Source: Rhodospirillales bacterium (lineage in GTDB: Bacteria > Pseudomonadota > Alphaproteobacteria > Rhodospirillales > UBA2165). Taken from it: a stretch of DNA of 10,548 bases. Every line of letters begins with the position of its first letter. Position 1 is the stretch's first letter. The stretch is taken from positions 1 through 10,548 of the forward strand of contig JABMOP010000102.1 of assembly GCA_013204125.1 (NCBI GenBank). Direction: 5' to 3'. The notes under the pieces are model-generated. The model ran no database searches. It was not told where the DNA came from and was given only the letters and a program-made list of their open reading frames with translations. Positions 6,701 through 10,548 of this stretch are shown here, piece after piece. The position numbers and the translations under genes were made by a program.

Positions 6701-7385
6701 CCAGATCAATATTGGCCGGCCGTTCAAAAGTCAGATAGGCGCGGTTGCCGCGCTTGTCCACTTTGTAGCCAACAGAGCTAGACCAATCGAAAACTATCCG
6801 GAGATAGTTTGGATGCGGGCCAAATCGGACACCAATTCGTTCCAACGATGTCGGTGCGCGCGGCATTGCCCGAGGCGGCCCAGCCGCTGCCGTGGGTGGT
6901 GTTTGAGCCAGTTGGGTGGGCCTTACTGCCGCCTGAGAGAGCTCCACAGGAGCCGCTGCCGCAGACGGCGTTGGAGACTTTACAGCGTTGCGTTTGGTCT
7001 GTTCGGGAGGATCAATTTCGACCACATCAACAATTACGGCCCTGCCGCGCTGGGAATAATTGAGATCAAAGTCTCCCTGCAGTGGAAAGACAATCGTTCG
7101 TCCGGCATTTTGCACCTGAGGCGCGCCGACATAGCGGGAAATCGGGCCCGGAACACCAGCAAAATTTGATTCGACCCGCCTGCCAAAGCGTAGGACCAAT
7201 TGGCGTTTGTCGATGTTTGCCGTAAATGGGACAGGCGCGGGCCAGTTGAATATTATTCTACCAAATCCTGTGCCCAGGCTAACGCTCACTGCGACAGGAT
7301 CGGCCGCTGCCGGAGCCGCTGCCAATATCACCAATGTTAACAAAAGTAGCTTTGCAGAGGCTTTCAATGCCAGACAACCGTTCAA
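3765..7385 (-). CDS. Large exported protein: AMIN-like repeats and TPR-like helices
   Basis: This 1206-residue protein has a signal peptide (LLLLTLVILAAAPAAA, likely cut after residue 28) and should be periplasmic. Three related beta modules follow: about 41-125 (RIIFNW ... VIVDVVEI), 194-278 (RIVFDW ... VVVDVYNP) and 427-509 (SIRFDW ... WIYDFKE). Each begins with a hydrophobic-F-(N/D)-W strand and ends with a hydrophobic strand containing Asp, like AMIN domains, which in other proteins bind cell wall or guide periplasmic location. Linkers at 126-180 and 281-425 are rich in Pro, Ala and Lys. Residues about 640-1200 are almost all helical with TPR-like hairpins (for example GNFDAAIAAWEEVEKGE and GDFRNGLRTLRQAVTYF). 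The start is TTG with GGCGGA 5 bases upstream, and it overlaps the motB-like TGA stop. Coupling to that gene suggests a scaffold role at the stator; FimV-like envelope functions are an alternative. No known symbol applies. Confidence 0.88.
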   Translation of the reverse strand: MNGCLALKASAKLLLLTLVILAAAPAAADPVAVSVSLGTGFGRIIFNWPAPVPFTANIDKRQLVLRFGRRVESNFAGVPGPISRYVGAPQVQNAGRTIVFPLQGDFDLNYSQRGRAVIVDVVEIDPPEQTKRNAVKSPTPSAAAAPVELSQAAVRPTQLAQTPPTAAAGPPRAMPRAPTSLERIGVRFGPHPNYLRIVFDWSSSVGYKVDKRGNRAYLTFERPANIDLARLNRANLRNAPGAESQVGQNQTTVILKVPSSSRIRHLRSGAKVVVDVYNPTAANDANSTATSPLPAASPKPAAPAKPVTPTVDLAQKPAPAADAPKQPTNAPKKPDRQQAPAAPKPSPEQKPESATKPVPLALTGPNQPTTASSVQSPPSGPKQPAAVVDAGGAKEGNTQTGAPTPEDTAAAPSSSPTKKSSPAGEASIRFDWSEPVASAVFRRSGSLWIVFDKSSTIDTNKIATELKGVVTSVSQISTPRGTFLRMVTNEGFNPSVRRDGLAWIYDFKEQPLEPVTALEPIPQPQFTTGPRMFLPIASAGEAIPIRDPEVGDNLLVVPFILLAHGVKDSYQFPQFEVLSSAQGMVIKPNIDDLRVRAMPQGVALTSTGNLVLSSLSAKDAANAKLGGFKTLTRVFKPSVWSKARRLKGNSSLNREWSELFDRVTSVPGNKREGPRLALAQFLMSINFGQEAIGILNTVASDRPTVVSSPEFLLLRGMTNFSIGRMKAAEKDIFDTNLNGTDEAEFWRAVILAGKGAATEAATIFKQKGSIFRSYPRPMKMPLGMIIANTGVAVGDIQFATRYLGVLAQEKPKGTDIDKLALIEGQVNQLSGNFDAAIAAWEEVEKGEHRPSIAQAIVKRAELLLVQKKIDTKEAIEELEKLRFSWRGGQFEFDLLRKLGRSYISIGDFRNGLRTLRQAVTYFRDNPDTAGVTGEMTKAFADLYLNEASNDMQPVRAIALFEEFKELTPPGEQGDEMIRKLADRLAAVDLLDSAAKLLDEQVNFRLKGIEKARVGARLAAVRLLNREPGEAGAALKKSEAPGLPTDLARERRLLAARSLTEINQSAAAIQLLEDDDSRAADLLRTEIYWKNQDWTNSAKFLQRLVQTMGARPGDKLDERQAQTVLNLAVAFALSENERGVVRLRQEYGESMDGTPFEGAFKLISSANSAGLIDYRSVASKVKTVSNFKTFMSSYRERLKAGKLSTVN

Positions 7386-8089
7386 ATTTTTCCGCCCGTC
7401 GCCATTATCACGATATCGATACGTCGAGACAACAATTGCTCATTCTCTGGGGAAATCCCCGTGGGCTTTATCGGACGAATTTTACCATACCCAAATTTAA
7501 TTATTTCCTTATCGTAACCTGCTTCAGTCAAGGCATTGGCAACCGCCGATGCTCTGGCAAGCGACAACTCCCAATTCGATTGATAGATATTCCCGGTAAA
7601 TGTTTTTTCATCGGAATGGCCATTAATCCCTATTTGATTGTCAATTTGGTGTAAGACACCGCCGAGATCGAACAGCGCCTTCCCTGCTTCTTCAGTTAAT
7701 TTTGCGCTTCCGGGCTCGAACAGACTGGCACTTGGCAATGATAGGACGATTCGGTCCGCCATTGGAACCAGCAAACTACTGCGCAAAATTTCACTTTTCT
7801 CAGTTTTTTGATTCAGCACTGCAATCAAATAATCCAGATTTATGGCGCGCTTCCTGATTAGTGTTGAAATATTGTATTTAGCACTCGGAACTTTTGTTGG
7901 CTCGGTTCGTGCCGGATTTAGCGTCCTGGACAACGCGTCAATCATTTCCTCCCAGCGATCAATTTGAACATTGGACATGGAAAACAGCATGACGAAAAAT
8001 GTCAGCAACAAGGCGACAAGATCGGTAAATATCAACAGCCATGCCACCGATGGCTGTACCGAAGGCGAGGCACTCCAATTATCGGTCAT
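7382..8089 (-). CDS. motB: MotB-like stator / OmpA-domain protein (canonical member)
   Basis: MotB pairs with MotA to form the proton-driven stator and anchors it to peptidoglycan. From the ATG at 8089 the product has 235 residues: one N-terminal membrane helix (about 16-38, WLLIFTDLVALLLTFFVMLFS) holding Asp23 at the position of the MotB proton-binding Asp, then a periplasmic linker and an OmpA-like domain (about 112-230). That domain keeps the peptidoglycan-binding signature: INGHSDE (Asp160), then WELSLARASAV (Arg179) and SRRIDIVI. An upstream ATG at 8128 would add 13 residues, but it lies deep in the preceding gene and lacks a ribosome site. The 8089 start overlaps the preceding gene by 11 bases. 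The protein is shorter than E. coli MotB. No motA is in the window, so other OmpA/MotB-family roles remain possible. Confidence 0.85.
   Translation of the reverse strand: MTDNWSASPSVQPSVAWLLIFTDLVALLLTFFVMLFSMSNVQIDRWEEMIDALSRTLNPARTEPTKVPSAKYNISTLIRKRAINLDYLIAVLNQKTEKSEILRSSLLVPMADRIVLSLPSASLFEPGSAKLTEEAGKALFDLGGVLHQIDNQIGINGHSDEKTFTGNIYQSNWELSLARASAVANALTEAGYDKEIIKFGYGKIRPIKPTGISPENEQLLSRRIDIVIMATGGKI
7391..7396 (-). promoter_or_regulatory. Ribosome binding site for the large TPR gene
   Basis: GGCGGA on the minus strand lies 5 bases before the TTG at 7385, inside the end of the motB-like gene. It supports the TTG start, which has no in-frame ATG competitor near the signal peptide. Confidence 0.55.
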
Positions 8090-8846
8090 TCTGGTCGATC
8101 CCGATATTCGGATTTGGGGCGCCGCCATTGCTTCGGTTTAGTTTGCTCTCACCAAAAGTGGCCGCAAGCGCCCGATATACCGCGCCAACTTCGCTTGACG
8201 GGCGAACGTAAAACCACATTTCTATTTTATCCGGTTCGTCCGACCGCATGCCGATGGAAATCGTGTCCGGGGGTGTCCCACGCGACAGCATTTCGCGCAC
8301 GAAAGATCCAGCGCGGGCCATTTGAAGGGATTGACCGGTCGGCAATAATTCGGTGCCGTTCGGTTCGCTGCCGACGATGAATTCTATATCATAATGTAGT
8401 CCCGGCGGGCGGCTGCTGAGAGACGCAATTATGCGGTCTACCAAAGGAATCTGCCCCTCGCGGATTTTTACAGTGCCTCGGTGAAATAGAGAATCAGCAT
8501 CCAAAATAACCCGCATAATACTGCCGGGTTGCACGATCTCAATTTTTTCCACACCCAAAGCGGTCGTAAATAGGCCGTTGAGCACGTCCTGAAACTCCTG
8601 AGCACCAATAAAGCGCCCGGAGTTTGACGTAAACACCGTCAGTTCTGTGCTCGGGCGACGAACCGGCGCAAATGTGGAATTGAGGCTGTCCATGACAGCC
8701 TTCGACTTTACGTTCTCAAAGGTTGATATGGTCACCAATAGGATAAAGAATGCCAAAACCAGCAGGTAAAGGCTTAGGAATTGTATGGTGGTAGATATCC
8801 CGCGTCCGGTCGGCACGCTCCGCTGAAATTGGACGGGCTGTTCCAT
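8079..8846 (-). CDS. Degenerate MotB-like membrane protein
   Basis: The 255-residue product has the MotB layout: a short cytosolic N-terminus, one membrane helix (about 21-41, IQFLSLYLLVLAFFILLVTIS), a linker, and an OmpA-like periplasmic region (about 112-215). Unlike its neighbour it has no Asp in the membrane helix, so it cannot supply the usual proton-binding carboxylate. In the OmpA-like part the GHxD motif is replaced by IVGSEPNGTE, although the following helix keeps Arg178 (QMARAGSFVREML). The tail (LNRSNGGAPNPNIGIDQNDR) is probably disordered. It starts 6 bases after cheZ and overlaps the canonical MotB-like gene by 11 bases. It looks intact, not a pseudogene, so the residue changes suggest a structural role in or beside the stator. 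The assignment rests on architecture and position. Confidence 0.78.
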   Translation of the reverse strand: MEQPVQFQRSVPTGRGISTTIQFLSLYLLVLAFFILLVTISTFENVKSKAVMDSLNSTFAPVRRPSTELTVFTSNSGRFIGAQEFQDVLNGLFTTALGVEKIEIVQPGSIMRVILDADSLFHRGTVKIREGQIPLVDRIIASLSSRPPGLHYDIEFIVGSEPNGTELLPTGQSLQMARAGSFVREMLSRGTPPDTISIGMRSDEPDKIEMWFYVRPSSEVGAVYRALAATFGESKLNRSNGGAPNPNIGIDQNDR

Positions 8847-8852
8847 GCCCGA

Positions 8853-9530
8853 TTAATCTAGGCCAGCTAATATCGCGTCGATGTCTTCCTGCTTTATTGC
8901 GTTGCCCTTTAACTGCGGTCCATTTAGCAGGCCCTCATCTGAACTGACCTTTTTATCTGACGCCCTTGATTTTTTTGCTGATTTCTTCGGCACCTTCTTT
9001 TTGGAACCCTTTTTGGACGTTGTTCCGAACGCATCAATCAGCGCATCTACCCTGTCCTCGATATGTTTAAGGGTGGAAACGACTTTTGAAATCCGCTGCC
9101 CGGTAACATCTTGAAAGCCGCAAGCGGTATATATACGAACCGTTAGATCCGTCAGCTTGGATTTTACTTTGCCATCCAACCCATCCGCCAAGTCGTCAAT
9201 TCCCTCAGCCGCGGTCATGATTTCATGGGTGGCTTGCTCGGTGGCATCTATAATTGCATCCAGTTCACCTGACGCCACCGGCAAATATTCGGATTTCACA
9301 TCATCTGGAACCAGCGATGCGATATCAGATTTTGCAGAGGCGATGAATTCGGCGAGTTGTTCCAATTCATCGCGTAATTCTTTATTTGTCGCGCCAGCTT
9401 TTAGAAGGGCGGATTCCACGGCCTCTTGAACAATTAGCGCAACCGCATCGAAATTAACGCCGCCGCCGCGTTCGTCCTGAAGGGATTTAAGCCGATCTAT
9501 GAGATTCTTATTTACCTTGCGCCGTGCCAT
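8853..9530 (-). CDS. cheZ: Chemotaxis phosphatase CheZ
   Basis: CheZ speeds dephosphorylation of CheY-P and so ends the motor signal. With the ATG at 9530 the product has 225 residues. The long helical hairpin includes ELDAIIDATEQATHEIMTAA (89-108) and the active-site stretch ACGFQDVTGQRISKVV (136-151), where Asp141 and Gln145 correspond to E. coli CheZ Asp143 and Gln147. A flexible Lys-rich linker (about 172-194) leads to a CheY-binding tail, QEDIDAILAGLD (214-225), very like the QDDVDALLASLG type tail of enterobacterial CheZ. An upstream in-frame ATG at 9590 would overlap cheY by 50 bases and add residues that do not look conserved, so I reject it. The gene starts 10 bases after cheY and ends 6 bases before the first MotB-like gene. 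No clear ribosome site precedes it, so it may be coupled to cheY. Confidence 0.92.
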   Translation of the reverse strand: MARRKVNKNLIDRLKSLQDERGGGVNFDAVALIVQEAVESALLKAGATNKELRDELEQLAEFIASAKSDIASLVPDDVKSEYLPVASGELDAIIDATEQATHEIMTAAEGIDDLADGLDGKVKSKLTDLTVRIYTACGFQDVTGQRISKVVSTLKHIEDRVDALIDAFGTTSKKGSKKKVPKKSAKKSRASDKKVSSDEGLLNGPQLKGNAIKQEDIDAILAGLD

Positions 9531-9540
9531 GGGAATAGCA

Positions 9541-9933
9541 CTAAAAATCGCCCAAGACGCTGGCCATCTTTGATTTGAGCGTTTCGGCATTAAAGGGTTT
9601 CACAATATAATTTGAAACACCGGACTGCTTAGCGGCAATCACATTTTCAGATTTACTCTCAGCGGTCACCATGATGAAAGGGATATGTTTTAATCCATCA
9701 TCACCGCGAACTTCGCGCAACAATTGAATCCCGGTCATCGGTTCCATATTCCAATCGGAAATGACCAAACCAAAATCACCTTTGTGTTCACGAAGCACTT
9801 CGAGCGCTTGAGTGCCATCCAACGCTTCTTCGACATTCTCAAATTTAAGCTGCTTGAGCAAATTACGCATAATCCGCAACATCGTTTTATAATCATCCAC
9901 GATCAGGACCCGCATGTTGGTATCAACCGCCAT
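9541..9933 (-). CDS. cheY: Chemotaxis response regulator CheY
   Basis: This single-domain receiver binds the flagellar switch when phosphorylated by CheA. The 130-residue product is close to E. coli CheY: acidic pair Asp13-Asp14 (VLIVDDYKTM), phosphorylation site Asp60 (VISDWNMEPMTG), Thr90 (MVTAES), Tyr109 and Lys112 (NYIVKPF). NLLKQLKFENVEEALDG also matches the CheY subfamily, which points to motor control, not gene regulation. There is no output domain. The ATG at 9933 has GGAG 6 bases upstream; a TTG at 9945 sits on that ribosome site and is rejected. It is the first gene after a 136-base AT-rich gap, so a promoter probably lies just upstream. cheZ follows after 10 bases. No cheA, cheW or receptor gene is in the window. 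Confidence 0.95.
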   Translation of the reverse strand: MAVDTNMRVLIVDDYKTMLRIMRNLLKQLKFENVEEALDGTQALEVLREHKGDFGLVISDWNMEPMTGIQLLREVRGDDGLKHIPFIMVTAESKSENVIAAKQSGVSNYIVKPFNAETLKSKMASVLGDF

Positions 9934-10069
9934 GAAACACTCCAATTCCTAAATACAATCAAATTTCAAAAGCAAAAATTATATTCTTTAATGCTACCAA
10001 ATAGATAGTAACTGACCCGCTATGATTTCAACCATTTTTCAGATACTTAATAATAAATTATTGACCCGG
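9934..10069 (-). promoter_or_regulatory. AT-rich spacer upstream of cheY, likely promoter region
   Basis: On the minus strand a perfect TATAAT (plus positions 9978-9983) lies about 45 bases before the cheY ATG, but no good -35 hexamer sits at the usual spacing. GGAG at 9940-9943 is the cheY ribosome site. The plus-strand motif TGACCCGCTAT at 10012-10022 recurs with one extra base at 10062-10073, where it overlaps the stop of the MotE-like gene. Between the copies is an AT-only inverted repeat, AATAAT-AA-ATTATT, at 10049-10062. I see no GC-rich terminator hairpin, so read-through from the MotE-like gene is possible. Confidence 0.4.
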
Positions 10070-10546
10070 CTATTTGCTCGTACCGGCTCCTGGAAGCGGC
10101 AATGAGCGCAAAGTGCTTAATTTCACCGTCATATCCTTTGCTTTGGCAGAGTTCATTTGTGCCATAACCGGCGCTAATTTCCGCTCTTTCATGCGCTCAG
10201 CGACGAGAAGTAACGTATCAATATCAAGCTCTTCAAAGATGCGCGCAGCATCTTTGGGCTTCATGTTCTCATAAATTTTAACAAGGCTTTTGACCTGCGT
10301 TTCTTCTTGATCGCCGTGCTTCTTGATGAGCCCGTCAATGGCGACCTGAAGATTGCGAAATTCTTTAATTTTTTGATCGATTCGTTTCTCCGCAGCGCTC
10401 AATATCCCCTCCCGAACCGACAATTCCTCAAACCTGTTTTCAAGAACTTCACGGCGTTCGGCAAGTTTTTGCAAAACATCAATCTCAGTCTGAGTCAGCA
10501 AAGTGGGGTCATTCTCCGGCGCGCGTGGATCGTCGGCACCTGAAAT
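10070..10546 (-). CDS. MotE-like coiled-coil / MgtE_N-type protein, 5' end missing
   Basis: The frame stays open to the right window edge, so the gene starts outside; the TTG at 10501 is internal. The visible 158 residues begin with an acidic, Pro-containing stretch, then a long coiled coil (about 22-80, including QKLAERREVLENRFEEL and AAEKRIDQKIKEF). A compact helical domain resembling the MgtE N-terminal / FliG-N superfolds follows (about 85-145: SLVKIYENMKPKDAARIFEE, LLLVAERMKERKLAPVMAQM, AKAKDMTVKLS). This architecture matches the MotE/FlbB-like proteins found in alphaproteobacterial flagellar clusters. MotE in Sinorhizobium is a periplasmic chaperone of the motor protein MotC. The N-terminal membrane segment or signal peptide expected for the family would lie outside the window. 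Its position upstream of cheYZ and the MotB-like genes fits a motor role. Confidence 0.82.
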   Translation of the reverse strand: MSGADDPRAPENDPTLLTQTEIDVLQKLAERREVLENRFEELSVREGILSAAEKRIDQKIKEFRNLQVAIDGLIKKHGDQEETQVKSLVKIYENMKPKDAARIFEELDIDTLLLVAERMKERKLAPVMAQMNSAKAKDMTVKLSTLRSLPLPGAGTSK

Positions 10547-10548
10547 CC

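Noticed and set aside
6591..7169. Plus-strand open frame of 192 residues opposite the AMIN-like modules
   Set aside because: The product is Arg/Cys-rich and shows no motif, while the minus strand encodes repeated, structured modules here.
8079..8846. Degenerate MotB-like gene as a pseudogene or frameshifted copy
   Set aside because: The frame is intact at normal length, with a coherent membrane helix and periplasmic domain and tight operon spacing.
9531..9590. Upstream ATG extending cheZ by 20 residues
   Set aside because: It would overlap cheY by 50 bases, and the added residues are not like a CheZ N-terminus. The ATG at 9530, 10 bases after cheY, is simpler.
10070..10501. TTG at 10501 as the start of the MotE-like gene
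   Set aside because: The frame continues open to the window edge with plausible coding sequence, and a start here would leave no export or membrane segment.

Overview
The window looks like a chromosomal segment of a flagellated alphaproteobacterium of moderate GC content, probably near Rhodospirillales. This placement is an inference from the gene families: a CheY/CheZ pair of the CheZ-containing alphaproteobacterial type, a MotE/MgtE_N-type coiled-coil protein, FliO-FliP, and a short bacterial SpeD next to SpeE. I see no rRNA, tRNA, insertion sequence or CRISPR array. The genes are tightly packed and several overlap.

Left part, plus strand (1-2360). The window opens inside a two-domain cupin gene whose 5' end lies outside. 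About 280 bases without a convincing gene follow. Then comes a three-gene plus-strand cluster: a small helical protein of unknown function, fliO, and fliP. FliO and FliP belong to the flagellar type III export gate. fliP ends only 4 bases before the stop codon of the convergent speE.

Right part, minus strand (10546 down to 2365), in transcription order: a MotE-like coiled-coil/MgtE_N protein (5' end outside the window), a 136-base AT-rich gap, cheY, cheZ, a degenerate MotB-like protein, a canonical MotB-like protein, and a 1206-residue exported protein with three AMIN-like beta modules and a long helical repeat (TPR-like) region. A 99-base gap follows, then speD and speE, which make spermidine from putrescine and decarboxylated SAM. 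From cheY to the large exported protein, gaps are 10 bases or less or the genes overlap, so they probably form one operon.

How the genes may work together: CheY-P would signal to the flagellar motor and CheZ would dephosphorylate it. The MotB-like pair would anchor stator units to the cell wall. The large protein, translationally coupled to the canonical MotB-like gene, is well placed to be a periplasmic scaffold around the stators. The most interesting points are the tandem MotB pair, in which one member lacks the proton-binding Asp and the usual peptidoglycan-binding signature, and the coupled AMIN/TPR protein. A second pattern is that three gene junctions (fliO-fliP, speD-speE, motB-large protein) use the same 4-base TTGA overlap, with a TTG start placed on a TGA stop.
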